Source: Acuticoccus mangrovi
Lineage (GTDB): Bacteria > Pseudomonadota > Alphaproteobacteria > Rhizobiales > Amorphaceae
Assembly: GCF_016411865.1 (NCBI RefSeq)
Contig: NZ_JAEKJA010000002.1
Coordinates: forward strand, 124,001 to 188,000
Reading direction: 5' to 3'
Length of the DNA stretch: 64,000 nucleotides
Shown: piece after piece, positions 16,862 to 25,269 of the stretch
Layout of the letters: each line of letters opens with the position of its first letter
Position numbering within the stretch: the stretch's first letter is position 1
The notes under the pieces: generated by a model
What the model saw: the letters and a program-made list of their open reading frames with translations, nothing else
Told to the model about the DNA's origin: nothing
Database searches by the model: none
Made by a program: the position numbers and the translations under genes

Positions 16862-17674
16862 TCAGCGAAGGGCGTCGAGCGCGGCCTTCTCCTCGGCGGC
16901 GCCGAGGGGGGCACCGGCGTCGATGGTGCTGAGATAGGCATCGAGCGCCTCGGCGCCCGAGGCCGGCGCGTAGCCGCCCGGATCGACGGCCTGGGCGACG
17001 GCGAAGTCGACCTGCCAGGCGCCGCCGCGATGGCAGGCGACGCCCGTCACGCTCTCGTCGGTCTCCACCTCGAAGTCGCGGCACAGATCGCCGGAGGCGT
17101 TGCGGAAGGTGGTGATGGCGCGCATCACGCCCCCGTCGCCGAGCGCGACCGTCTCGCCGGAGGGCGCGCGCAGCCCCTCCCCGATGGGCAGCGAGGCGAG
17201 CTGCCCCACCCCGCCCGTCGCGGGGCCGGTGGCGGGCGGGGAGCCGCCGAACTCGCTGCCGGCAAAGAAGGCGCCGACGCCAATCGCGAGGCCGAGGACG
17301 GACGCCGCCATCGCCATGAAGACCTGCCCTCGCGCCGGGGCCGCCGACGTGCGGCGCGGCCGGAAGGCGACGACGTTGCCCTCGGCCGCGGCATCGTCCG
17401 CCGGCACCGTGTTGTCCTGAGCGGCGGGTGCCGCCGCCGATCCGTGGCGTGCGATCATCGCCTCGACGGATGCCTTCAGCGCATCGGGCACCGGCTCGGG
17501 CGCGAACGCGGTCTGCGCCAGGGCGCGCGTGTCCTGAAACATCAGCACGCGCTCGGCGATGGCCGGATCGCTCTCGAGCGCCGCCTCGACGGCGGCCGCC
17601 TCTTCGGGCGAGGCCTCGCCGTCGGCATACGCCATCAACATTTCGTCGGTCAGTCCCCCGTTCAACTCGGTCAT
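16862..17674 (-). CDS. Membrane anti-sigma factor
   Basis: 270 residues. The cytoplasmic N-terminus (about 1-100) has the anti-sigma-type helices LTDEMLMAYADGEASPEEAA and AALESDPAIAERV. A single membrane helix lies at about 115-138 (VFMAMAASVLGLAIGVGAFF), followed by a periplasmic domain of about 130 residues with two cysteines (LCRDFEVETDE, VACHRGGAW). It lacks the HxxxCxxC zinc motif. Its start overlaps the sigma factor stop in ATGA, the standard sigma/anti-sigma coupling. It probably holds the sigma factor at the membrane until a periplasmic signal. Confidence 0.85.
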   Translation of the reverse strand: MTELNGGLTDEMLMAYADGEASPEEAAAVEAALESDPAIAERVLMFQDTRALAQTAFAPEPVPDALKASVEAMIARHGSAAAPAAQDNTVPADDAAAEGNVVAFRPRRTSAAPARGQVFMAMAASVLGLAIGVGAFFAGSEFGGSPPATGPATGGVGQLASLPIGEGLRAPSGETVALGDGGVMRAITTFRNASGDLCRDFEVETDESVTGVACHRGGAWQVDFAVAQAVDPGGYAPASGAEALDAYLSTIDAGAPLGAAEEKAALDALR

Positions 17675-18219
17675 GATCTTGATCCTCGTGTGGGGGAGGA
17701 ACGGGCGGCGCCGACGCTTATTCCCTTTTCTGCGAGCAACGCGGCAAGTTTTGTTCGGGCGCGGGCGAGACGGCTCATCACCGTGCCGACGGGAACGCCC
17801 ATCACCCCGGCCGCCTCCGCATAGGACAATCCCTCCACGCACACCAGCGTCAGCACCTCGCGCTGCTCGTCCGGCAGCTGGTGGATCGCCTGCGCCGTGT
17901 CGGAGAGCTCGAGCCGCGAGGTCGCCACCGCCACCCCGTCGGTCCCGACGACGGCGTCGGCCTCCTCGACGGGCGCGGCGGCCTGGGTGTTGGTGCGCCG
18001 GATGCGGTCGATCCAGAGATTGCGGATGATCCGGAACATCCAAGCGTCGAAGCGGGTGCCCGGCTGAAAGCTCCCGGCGTTGAGAAGCGCCCTCTCACAG
18101 GCCGACTGAACGAGATCGTCGGCCACGTCGTGCTGCCGCGCCAACGATAGCGCGAAGCGCCGCATCGTCGGCAAGAACGCGATCAGCATCGGCCCGATCG
18201 TGTCGTCCTGTGCGCTCAC
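17671..18219 (-). CDS. ECF-type RNA polymerase sigma factor
   Basis: 182 residues. Region 2 (about 10-78) has DDLVQSACERALL and FDAWMFRIIRNLWIDRIRR; region 4 (about 112-165) has LPDEQREVLTLVCVEGLSYA and GVPVGTVMSRLARAR. There is no region 3, as in ECF sigma factors. The start is a GTG at 18219, well placed after AAGGAGG. It directs RNA polymerase to GGAA-type promoters, one of which may lie in the divergent region at 18264. It is followed by its anti-sigma gene with a four-base overlap. Confidence 0.92.
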   Translation of the reverse strand: MSAQDDTIGPMLIAFLPTMRRFALSLARQHDVADDLVQSACERALLNAGSFQPGTRFDAWMFRIIRNLWIDRIRRTNTQAAAPVEEADAVVGTDGVAVATSRLELSDTAQAIHQLPDEQREVLTLVCVEGLSYAEAAGVMGVPVGTVMSRLARARTKLAALLAEKGISVGAARSSPTRGSRS

Positions 18220-18263
18220 GCCCCCTCCTTTTGTCCCATCGCCATCGTGTGTGCCGGAAAGTT

Positions 18264-18289
18264 GGAATAAAAGGAATGGGTGATCCGTT
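18264..18289 (+). promoter_or_regulatory. Candidate ECF-sigma promoter for the S8 protease
   Basis: GGAAT at 18264-18268 and CGTT at 18286-18289 are separated by 17 bases, which fits the GGAAC-N16/17-CGTT form of many ECF promoters. It lies 170 bases before the protease start, in the region between the divergent sigma and protease genes. No start-site data are available. Confidence 0.35.
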
Positions 18290-18458
18290 CGTTGTGAATG
18301 AGATCATGCCGTGCCACCACTTTTTGAATGAATATTTTCATGATGATGCTTTTCAGACTGGTGACGTTCTCGCCGCTGCGCCGTGGCGGACGGAGGCGTT
18401 ACCGCCGCTCCACCGCAGGGAGCGCAATTAACAATGCGATGAACTTCGGGGGGTTCCG

Positions 18459-20021
18459 ATGACACCAGTGAACGTGAAGATCCGCACCGCCATGGTCGCC
18501 GCGGCCGTGGTCGCGGGTGGCGCCGTGTTGTGGAGCGGCGGACCGCTCGCCGTCTCGCCTGCCGCCGCGCAAGAGGGCTACGGCGGCGAGGGAGAGGGCG
18601 GCCGCTCGTCGAGTTCGAGCGACGTCGATACCGGGGGCGGCGGGCAGAATCACTGGCTGAGGCCGCGCCCTCTCGATGCGGCGCCGCCCGAGGAAGAGGT
18701 GATCGTCATCCTTCCGCCGCAGCAGGTGGCACCGCCGCCGCGCACCCGCACGCGCCGGGTCGAGCGCCGCCGCTCTCGTCCCGTCGCCCGCCGCTCGCCG
18801 CCCGCGAGCACCACGCCGAGCGCTCCCGTCCTGCCGCCCCTGCCGAGCGAGCGGCCCAACGAGCTCATCGCCTTCGGCCTCGACGACGGGGCGCTCTCCA
18901 CCCTCGCCGGTCAGGGCTACACGGTGATCGAGCGGACGTCGATCGGCTTGCTGGGCGGCGATGTCGTGCGCCTCGAGGTGCCGGCGGGCACGGCGCTCGC
19001 GAGCGCGCGCACCGCCGTGCTCGCGGCGGCGCCCGACGCCGTGGTGGACGTCAACGCGATCTATACGCCGACGGAAGGGCCGGGCTGCGAGGGCCTCGCC
19101 TGCACCCAGCTCGCCCTCGTCGGCTGGCCGCGCACCGTCACCGCTCCCGCGGCCACCCCCGCCACCTGCGGCGAAGGCGTGACGCTCGGCATCATCGACA
19201 CCGGAATCAACCCCGACCACGACGCGCTGAAGGCGGCCGACGTCACCCTCATTCCCCTCGTCGGCGACGCGCCCGCCACCTCGCGCCAGACCCACGGCAC
19301 GGCCGTCGCCGCGGTGCTCGTCGGCTCGGGCGACGACCGCATCCAGGGCCTCCTGCCGAAGGCGAAGCTGCTCGCGATCGACGCCTTCGCGGAAGAGGAT
19401 GGCGGGCGCACCCACAGCGACGCCTACAGCCTTGTGCGCGCCCTCGACATCATGGCGCAGCGCCATCCGGACGTGCTCAACCTCAGCCTGACCGGTCCCG
19501 CGAACCTCCTCCTGGAGCGGGCGATCGACGCGGTCGAGGATGAGAATATCGTCATCGTCGCCGCCGTCGGGAATGCGGGGCCCGCCGCCGATCCGCTCTA
19601 TCCGGCCGCCTACCCCAACGTCATCGCGGTCACCGCCGTGGACAAGGACCGGCGCATCTATCGCCGCGCCGTGCAGGGCGATCACGTCGACTTCGCCGCC
19701 CCCGGCGTCGACGTGTGGACCGCCGCCTCGCTGCGCGGCGCGCGGCCGAAGACGGGCACGTCCTTCGCCGCCCCGTTCGTGACGGCGGCGGTCGCCCTCG
19801 CCCGCTCCGGCGGCGCCGCCGACCAACCCGCCATCGTGGAGCGGCTGCGCGGCCACGTCGACGACCTCGGCGAGACCGGCCGCGACCGGGTGTTCGGCTG
19901 GGGCCTCATCAATGCGGCCGACCTCTGCACCGCGCCGGCAGCGACAGAGGCTCCGGTGGTCGCGGCCTCCGCACCGGCCGAGGGAGTGGAGGACGCCTCC
20001 TACACCGCCGCCTCCGAATAG
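18459..20021 (+). CDS. Secreted S8 (subtilisin-like) serine protease
   Basis: 520 residues. A signal peptide (about 1-38, ending SPAAAQ) is followed by a low-complexity Gly/Ser and Pro/Arg-rich region (about 40-130), a propeptide-like segment (about 132-205) and the S8 domain (about 235-480). The catalytic triad is Asp247 (GIIDTGIN), His279 (QTHGTAVAAV) and Ser435 (GTSFAAP). Asn in AAVGNAGP fits the oxyanion hole. It should act in the periplasm or outside the cell. It is divergent from the ECF sigma/anti-sigma pair, with a candidate ECF promoter between, so it is either a regulon member or the protease that acts on the anti-sigma factor; this link is inferred. Confidence 0.9.
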   Translation: MTPVNVKIRTAMVAAAVVAGGAVLWSGGPLAVSPAAAQEGYGGEGEGGRSSSSSDVDTGGGGQNHWLRPRPLDAAPPEEEVIVILPPQQVAPPPRTRTRRVERRRSRPVARRSPPASTTPSAPVLPPLPSERPNELIAFGLDDGALSTLAGQGYTVIERTSIGLLGGDVVRLEVPAGTALASARTAVLAAAPDAVVDVNAIYTPTEGPGCEGLACTQLALVGWPRTVTAPAATPATCGEGVTLGIIDTGINPDHDALKAADVTLIPLVGDAPATSRQTHGTAVAAVLVGSGDDRIQGLLPKAKLLAIDAFAEEDGGRTHSDAYSLVRALDIMAQRHPDVLNLSLTGPANLLLERAIDAVEDENIVIVAAVGNAGPAADPLYPAAYPNVIAVTAVDKDRRIYRRAVQGDHVDFAAPGVDVWTAASLRGARPKTGTSFAAPFVTAAVALARSGGAADQPAIVERLRGHVDDLGETGRDRVFGWGLINAADLCTAPAATEAPVVAASAPAEGVEDASYTAASE

Positions 20022-20028
20022 CCGGCAC

Positions 20029-20067
20029 GGACGATGGGGCCGCCGGTCCGGCACCGCCCCATCGTCC
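20029..20067 (+). terminator. Strong hairpin after the S8 protease
   Basis: A perfect 12-bp stem: GGACGATGGGGC (20029-20040) pairs with GCCCCATCGTCC (20056-20067). The 15-base loop itself contains GCCGG-T-CCGGC. It starts eight bases after the protease stop. It lacks a T run but is the obvious termination signal. Confidence 0.5.
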
Positions 20068-20071
20068 ACTC

Positions 20072-20087
20072 TGTGACCCCCGTCACA
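20072..20087 (+). promoter_or_regulatory. Perfect CRP/FNR-family palindrome
   Basis: The sequence reads TGTGA-CCCCCG-TCACA, an exact match to the TGTGA-N6-TCACA consensus of CRP-family regulators. It is centred 63 bases before the ATG of the small CBM2-like gene at 20143 and lies just past the protease terminator. The regulator itself is not in the window. Confidence 0.5.
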
Positions 20088-20142
20088 TCCTGATCCGAGG
20101 AACGCCCCCACCTCCCCCGGACGACAACGAATGGGGGCGTTG

Positions 20143-20436
20143 ATGAGCACAATGGCCTGCACGGTCGCTCCGAGCGGGGGGCTCGAAGTGGCGACCGACT
20201 GCATGAATCTCGGCAGTCGAAAGCATCTGCGCGTGACGCTGAGAAATCCGCGAGACGAGCCGGTCGAGACCTGGACGGTGGAGATCTGCATCGCCGCACG
20301 GCTCGCCGGCATCTACGGCGCCTGCTGTCCGGAGCTTGCGGGGTGCCGCTACCGCATCCTGCCGTCGGTGGTGAACCGTGCGGTTCCCTCGCAAGGCACC
20401 CTCACCTTCGGCCTCCTGTTCGAGGCCTTGAGCTGA
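20143..20436 (+). CDS. Small cysteine-rich stand-alone CBM2-like protein
   Basis: 97 residues, essentially one beta-sandwich domain. The pattern LRVTLRNPRDEPVETWTVEI, a central Ile/Gly strand, a Tyr strand (CRYRILP) and PSQGTLTFGLLFEA follows the strand order of the two CBM2-like domains of the GH5 protein at 4255 (compare VVINNVSDQPVSGWRLAM and APGQTVDFGF there). It has six cysteines and no signal peptide, which is odd for a carbohydrate-binding domain. A run of G before the ATG at 20143 favours it over the ATG at 20131. The function is unknown; the fold assignment is by eye. Confidence 0.6.
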   Translation: MSTMACTVAPSGGLEVATDCMNLGSRKHLRVTLRNPRDEPVETWTVEICIAARLAGIYGACCPELAGCRYRILPSVVNRAVPSQGTLTFGLLFEALS

Positions 20437-20518
20437 CGGCGGCCGTCCGGCCTCGCCCACGGGGGGAGCGAGGCCGGACGCATCGATCGCGGAGCCACGC
20501 CGACGTGATCGGGCGCGG

Positions 20519-22105
20519 TCAGAGGACGACGGCGTGACCGTCTTTGCGCGGGTCGGAGGCGGCCGCGTAGAGGTCGCCCACGCGCATGATGGCCTGGGCG
20601 CCGCCGAAGCCGAAGGCGGCGCCGGGGGCGTCGTTGTCGAGCACGTGGCCGAGCGCGGCGAGCCCCTCCAGCGTGGCGGCGGGGAAGTGCGTCTCGATGG
20701 CGATCGTCAGCCCTTGGAGCACGCGGAAGCGCGGCGCGTCGGCGGCGGTCTGAAGGCCCTGGCCGAACCGGCCGACGCGGGTCACGAACTGGGCGTGGGC
20801 CTGCGCCTGGATCGGCCCGCCCATCACGCCGAAGGCCATCACCGGGTCGGCACCCTTCGTCACGAAGCCGGGGATGATGGTGTGGAAGGGCCGCTTGCGC
20901 GGCGCGACGAGGTTGGGGCTCGCCGGATCGAGCGAGAAGCCCTTGCCGCGGTTCTGCAGGCTGACGCCGAAAGTCGGCTCCACGCAACCCGAGCCGAACC
21001 CCTCGTAGTTCGACTGGATGAACGACACCATCATGCCGTCGGCGTCGGCGGTCGTGAGAATCACAGTCCCGCCGGCGAGCGGCTTGCCGGTCTCGAAGGT
21101 CTGCGCCCTGTCCGGATCGATCAGCTTGACGCGCTCGTCGAGATAGGCCGGGTCGAGGAGCTCGGCCGGGCTCACCCGCATCGCCTCGAGGTCGGCGACG
21201 TGAGCGTAGAGGTCGGCGAGCGCCACCTTCACCGCCTCGATCTGGAGGTGGATGGAGCGCACCGAATCGGGCTCGTCGCCGAGATCGAGGCGGTCCATCA
21301 GACCGAGCGCGATGAGGGCGGCGATGCCCTGCCCGTTGGGTGGGATCTCGTGCACCGTGAGGCCGTAGGCGTCCATGGTGATGGGGGTCACCCAGTCGGC
21401 GGTATGGCTCGCGAAGTCGTCCATCGTGTGGGCGCCGCCGTCCGCCTGGGAGCGCGCCACGATCGCCTCGGCGATGGCGCCCTTGTAGAACGCCTCGCCT
21501 CGCGTGGCGGCGATGAGCTCCAGCGCGTCCGCCGCCCCCTTCAGGATGAAGCGCTCGCCGGTCGCCGGAACCCGGCCGCCGGGACGGAACGCATCCGCCC
21601 AGCCGGGCTGATCGATCAGGTCCGGCTCCTGCCGCCGCCACGAGGCGGTGGTGACCGGGCCGACACCATAGCCGTTGCGGGCGTAGTCGATCGCCGGGGT
21701 GAGAAGGTCGGCGAAGGGCAGCTTGCCGAACCGCTCCGACAGGGCCGCCCAGGCGGAGATCGCGCCGGGGATCGTCACCGTGTCCCAGCCGCGGTTGGGC
21801 ATTGCGGTGCGGCCGGCGAAATACTCGGGCGTCCAGGCCGCCGGGGCGCGGCCGCTGGCGTTGAGCCCGTGCACCTTGCTGCCGTCCCACACGAGGGCGA
21901 AGGCGTCGGAGCCGAGGCCGTTGCTGACGGGCTCGGTGATTGCCAGCGTCGCGGCGGTGGCGATGGCCGCGTCGACGGCGCTTCCCCCTGCGGCGAGGAC
22001 GCGCAGTCCCGCCGACGCGGCGAGCGGCTCCGACGCCGCCACTCCGGCCTCGCCGAAGTTCGTCGAGCGCGCCGAGCGATAATGATAGCGGTCGTCGAAA
22101 TTCAT
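20519..22105 (-). CDS. Gamma-glutamyltransferase-family protein (YwrD-like)
   Basis: 528 residues, Ntn-hydrolase fold. The N-terminal part has GVAASEPLAASAGLRVLAAG and GGSAVDAAIATAATLAITEP. The autocleavage/catalytic threonine is likely Thr347 in PLAGGT-VILTTADADG, followed by MMVSFIQSNYEGFGSG. No signal peptide is seen from the ATG at 22105, so this is a cytoplasmic YwrD-like member rather than the periplasmic glutathione hydrolase; the frame open to 22288 lacks family sequence. It may hydrolyse gamma-glutamyl or other amide bonds; the substrate is not evident. It is divergent from the helicase gene. Confidence 0.87.
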   Translation of the reverse strand: MNFDDRYHYRSARSTNFGEAGVAASEPLAASAGLRVLAAGGSAVDAAIATAATLAITEPVSNGLGSDAFALVWDGSKVHGLNASGRAPAAWTPEYFAGRTAMPNRGWDTVTIPGAISAWAALSERFGKLPFADLLTPAIDYARNGYGVGPVTTASWRRQEPDLIDQPGWADAFRPGGRVPATGERFILKGAADALELIAATRGEAFYKGAIAEAIVARSQADGGAHTMDDFASHTADWVTPITMDAYGLTVHEIPPNGQGIAALIALGLMDRLDLGDEPDSVRSIHLQIEAVKVALADLYAHVADLEAMRVSPAELLDPAYLDERVKLIDPDRAQTFETGKPLAGGTVILTTADADGMMVSFIQSNYEGFGSGCVEPTFGVSLQNRGKGFSLDPASPNLVAPRKRPFHTIIPGFVTKGADPVMAFGVMGGPIQAQAHAQFVTRVGRFGQGLQTAADAPRFRVLQGLTIAIETHFPAATLEGLAALGHVLDNDAPGAAFGFGGAQAIMRVGDLYAAASDPRKDGHAVVL

Positions 22106-22187
22106 TTCCCGATCACCCGAACATGAGATGTTGGCAACAATCCGCTGAAAACCTGCCACTTTGGCACGATTCGCGCCCCTTCCGACG

Positions 22188-22216
22188 TTGACAATACGAT
22201 TTTCTCCGCTAGCTAC
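22188..22216 (+). promoter_or_regulatory. Possible sigma-70 promoter for the RNA helicase
   Basis: A perfect -35 hexamer TTGACA lies at 22188-22193. At a 16-17 base spacing there is only a weak -10 (TAGCTA or AGCTAC). It would give a leader of about 95 bases before the helicase ATG. Confidence 0.35.
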
Positions 22217-22314
22217 ACCTTGTGGGCCGCAACGCCGAATAACATTGCAGCACGTGCCGCGCGACGGGCGCGCCACCCTGCCAACCAAGAGTTAACTGCA
22301 CCATTTCTGATCCG

Positions 22315-23757
22315 ATGTTCAACGAACTCGGCCTCAGCGCGAAAGTGCTGTCGGCCGTCGAGGCCGCTGGGTACTCGAAACCGACGCCGATTCAGGCGGA
22401 GGCGATTCCGCACGCGCTCGAAAAGCGCGACGTGCTGGGCCTCGCACAGACCGGCACGGGCAAGACCGCCTCGTTCGTTCTGCCGATGCTTTCGCTGCTC
22501 GAAAAGGGCCGCGCCCGGGCGCGCATGCCGCGCACCCTCATTCTGGAGCCGACCCGCGAGCTCGCCGCACAGGTCGCCGACAGCTTCGAGAAATACGGCG
22601 TCAACCACCGCCTGACCGTCGCCCTTCTGATCGGCGGCGTGTCCTTTGCCGACCAGGACCGCAAGGTCGACCGCGGCGCCGACGTGGTGATCGCCACCCC
22701 CGGCCGGCTGCTCGATCACATCGAGCGCGGCAAGCTCCTGTTGCAGCAGATCGAGATCCTCGTGGTGGACGAGGCCGACCGCATGCTCGACATGGGCTTC
22801 ATCCCGGACATCGAGCGCATCTGCAAGCTCCTGCCCATCACGCGGCAGACGCTGTTCTTCTCGGCTACGATGCCGAAGGAGATCCAATCGCTGGTCGACC
22901 GCTTCCTGCACAATCCGGTGCGGGTGGAGGTCTCCCCGCCCTCCTCCGCCGCCGAGACGGTGGAGCAGCGCTTCGTGCGCTCCGGCGAGACGCCCAAGGA
23001 AAAGCGCGCCACGCTGCGCCGCCTACTGGACGACGAGACGGAGATCTCAAACGGCATCATCTTCTGCAACCGCAAGCGCGACATCGGCACGCTGTTCCGC
23101 TCGCTAGAGCGGCACGGCTACTCCGTCGGCGCGCTTCACGGCGACATGGACCAGCGCTCGCGCATGGCGACGCTCGACGCCTTCAAGAACGAGAAGATCA
23201 AGCTTCTCGTCGCCTCCGACGTCGCCGCCCGCGGCCTCGACATTCCGAAGGTGAGCCACGTCTTCAACTACGACGTGCCACACAACGCAGAAGACTATGT
23301 GCACCGCATCGGCCGGACCGGCCGCGCCGGGCGCTCCGGCAAGGCGTTCACCATCGCAACGCGCGAGGACAAGAAGCTCGTCGCCGCCATCGAGGCGATG
23401 CTGAAGCGCGAGGTGCCCTGGCTCGAAGAGGCGCAGGCGGAGGACGCCGCCCCGGCGCCCACGGAGCGGCCCCGCCGCTCGCGTCGCGGCGCGAAACCCG
23501 ATGCGACGCCGGAGGCCGCCGCGCCGCAGGAGAAGGCGGAGGCGACGCCGCCCAAGGCCGAGACGGCACCCAAGCCCGAGCGCTCTCGGGACAATCAGGG
23601 TACCGAGCGCAAGGGTGAAGGGCGTGGCCGCCGCGAGCGCGAGCCGGACGAAAGCCGTCTGGTGTTCGGCGAGACGTCCTACGTGCCGGCCTTCCTGCGC
23701 CGCCCCATTGCGCCCCGCCGTACGACGAAGTCGACCGCCGACGCGGACGCCGACTGA
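22315..23757 (+). CDS. DEAD-box ATP-dependent RNA helicase, RhlE-like
   Basis: 480 residues. Motifs in order: Q motif (GYSKPTPIQAEAIP), I AQTGTGKT, Ia PTRELAAQV, Ib TPGRLLDH, II DEADRMLDMGF, III SATMP, V DVAARGLDIP and VI HRIGRTGRAG. The C-terminal tail (about 375-480) is Ala/Pro/Glu/Arg-rich and probably binds RNA. Such helicases unwind short RNA duplexes in ribosome assembly and RNA decay, the latter with RNase E. The ATG at 22315 begins the conserved N-terminus FNELGLSAKVL. It is monocistronic, as far as can be seen. Confidence 0.93.
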   Translation: MFNELGLSAKVLSAVEAAGYSKPTPIQAEAIPHALEKRDVLGLAQTGTGKTASFVLPMLSLLEKGRARARMPRTLILEPTRELAAQVADSFEKYGVNHRLTVALLIGGVSFADQDRKVDRGADVVIATPGRLLDHIERGKLLLQQIEILVVDEADRMLDMGFIPDIERICKLLPITRQTLFFSATMPKEIQSLVDRFLHNPVRVEVSPPSSAAETVEQRFVRSGETPKEKRATLRRLLDDETEISNGIIFCNRKRDIGTLFRSLERHGYSVGALHGDMDQRSRMATLDAFKNEKIKLLVASDVAARGLDIPKVSHVFNYDVPHNAEDYVHRIGRTGRAGRSGKAFTIATREDKKLVAAIEAMLKREVPWLEEAQAEDAAPAPTERPRRSRRGAKPDATPEAAAPQEKAEATPPKAETAPKPERSRDNQGTERKGEGRGRREREPDESRLVFGETSYVPAFLRRPIAPRRTTKSTADADAD

Positions 23758-23874
23758 CGAGGTCTTGCTACAGCGTTAATGTGCGCTGTGGATATTAAAG
23801 GGTCGTTAACCCTACTCGACGAGCCTTGCGCATGAGCTGCACGCCAAGATGCAGCCCAACGCGAGGCAGATCCA

Positions 23875-24810
23875 GTGATCGACACCCTTCCGATTCCCTA
23901 CCGGACGGGGGCCATGGTCGGGCCCGACAGCGTCCAGAGCGAGGCCCGGCCTGCCGGCAGCGCATCCTGGCGCCACCGTCTGCCTTCCCCGGAGCGACAG
24001 GCGGCGATCGCCGAGGATCTCGCGAGCGCCCTCGCCGAGCTTCAGCCGCCCCCTTCGGGCCAGATTGCCGGTCCGGCGAAACGCGCCATCACCGCCAACG
24101 AGGCTCGCCCGCGTACCGCGCAGGAGACGCCGCGCCATCGGATCACCTACGTTCACCAGGACGTTGCCGAGGCCCCGGCGATCGAGCTCCCCGACGCGCG
24201 ATCGGATCGGCCGGAGAGTGAGCCCGCGGCCGCACGTGCCGACGGCAGCCGTCGCACCGCGTCGCACCAGGCGCTCGAGGTGGCGAGCGCCTTCGAGCGG
24301 ACCGACATCGTCCCGTTCGTCTGCGATCGGGCACGGCTGATGCGCGACATGCGTCGGATCTGGATGGGGCCGGCGTTCAAGCGCTCGCCGCATACGTTGC
24401 TTCTGGTATCGCTCCGCCTCGCGCGCGTTCCCGGGGCCAACACCCCGGGTGCCGCACGGCTCCTGAGCCGCACCAACAAGGTGCTGCGGCAGGCGCTCGC
24501 CGATCTCGGCGAGGTCTACGTCCTTGCCCCCTACGCGGCGGGTCTCGTCCTCTGCGACAAGAACCTCGTCCACACCAACCGGATCGCCGCCGCCATCCAG
24601 AAGGCAGTGGACGAACGCTCGCTCGCCAATCCGACCTCGCCGATGATCTTTGCCGCGGGCGCCGCAGCGCTCCACCGCGACGACGACCCCGCGGGCGTCG
24701 TCTGCCTCGCCGAGCACTGTCTGCGGACGGCGGAGGAGGCGCCCGCCTCGCGCGTGATCGCCGAATCGGATGCGGAGATCCGCCGGGCCCAGCGCCGCCG
24801 CGCCTACTGA
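23875..24810 (+). CDS. Degenerate GGDEF-like domain protein
   Basis: 311 residues. The first 140 are Pro/Ala-rich and probably disordered. From about 150 to 305 the pattern resembles a GGDEF domain: LMRDMRRIW, TLLLVSLRLARV, VLRQALADL, TNRIAAAIQKAV, AAGAAALHRDDDP and a closing helix AEHCLRTAEEAPASRVI like the usual AKxxGRN end. The GG[DE]EF signature position reads LAPYAAG, and metal-binding acidic residues are missing, so diguanylate cyclase activity is not expected. The start is a GTG; an ATG at 23914 is an alternative. The fold is a pattern judgement. It could be an effector or structural protein. Confidence 0.6.
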   Translation: MIDTLPIPYRTGAMVGPDSVQSEARPAGSASWRHRLPSPERQAAIAEDLASALAELQPPPSGQIAGPAKRAITANEARPRTAQETPRHRITYVHQDVAEAPAIELPDARSDRPESEPAAARADGSRRTASHQALEVASAFERTDIVPFVCDRARLMRDMRRIWMGPAFKRSPHTLLLVSLRLARVPGANTPGAARLLSRTNKVLRQALADLGEVYVLAPYAAGLVLCDKNLVHTNRIAAAIQKAVDERSLANPTSPMIFAAGAAALHRDDDPAGVVCLAEHCLRTAEEAPASRVIAESDAEIRRAQRRRAY

Positions 24811-24812
24811 CG

Positions 24813-24844
24813 AAAAGCGCGCCGCCCCTTGCGGAGCGGCGCGC
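24813..24844 (-). terminator. Intrinsic terminator of the suf operon
   Basis: A perfect 9-bp stem (GCGCGCCGC, 24817-24825, with GCGGCGCGC, 24836-24844) is followed on the minus strand by TTTT (24816-24813). It lies 31 bases past the sufA stop and may also serve the convergent gene ending at 24810. Confidence 0.7.
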
Positions 24845-24875
24845 GACATCGTCTCGCCGACGGACGGGGTGAAGC

Positions 24876-25238
24876 CTACTCGGCCGCCTCCGCGGCGGGC
24901 CGCAGCTCCACCGATTCGCCGCAGCCGCAGGCCGAAACCTCGTTGGGGTTCTGGAACACGAAGCCCGAGCGGAACTTCGTCACCTCGTAGTCCATCCGCG
25001 TGCCGAGCAGAAACAGCACGGCCATCTTGTCGACGAACACGCGGGCACCGTCGGCTTCCACCACCTCGTCCTTCGGATCGGGCTCGGCAACGGTTTCTAT
25101 GGTGTACTCCATGCCCGCGCAGCCGCCTTTCTTGATGCCGACGCGCAGGCCGGCCATCGGCGGATCGCTCTGCGACATGATCTCGCGCACGCGCTCGGCC
25201 GCGGCGTCGCTCATCGTCATCACGGCTTTACGGGGCAT
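24876..25238 (-). CDS. sufA: Fe-S cluster assembly scaffold/carrier SufA (HesB family)
   Basis: 120 residues with the three conserved cysteines of A-type carriers: Cys40 (GGCAGMEY) and Cys104/Cys106 (SACGCGES). A-type proteins receive clusters from SufBCD and pass them to apoproteins. The ATG at 25238 follows AAGGAGGAG. It is the last gene of the suf operon, 31 bases after the DUF59 gene, with an intrinsic terminator after it. Confidence 0.92.
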   Translation of the reverse strand: MPRKAVMTMSDAAAERVREIMSQSDPPMAGLRVGIKKGGCAGMEYTIETVAEPDPKDEVVEADGARVFVDKMAVLFLLGTRMDYEVTKFRSGFVFQNPNEVSACGCGESVELRPAAEAAE

Positions 25239-25269
25239 CTCGTCTCCTCCTTCGCGCCGGGCGGCGCGG

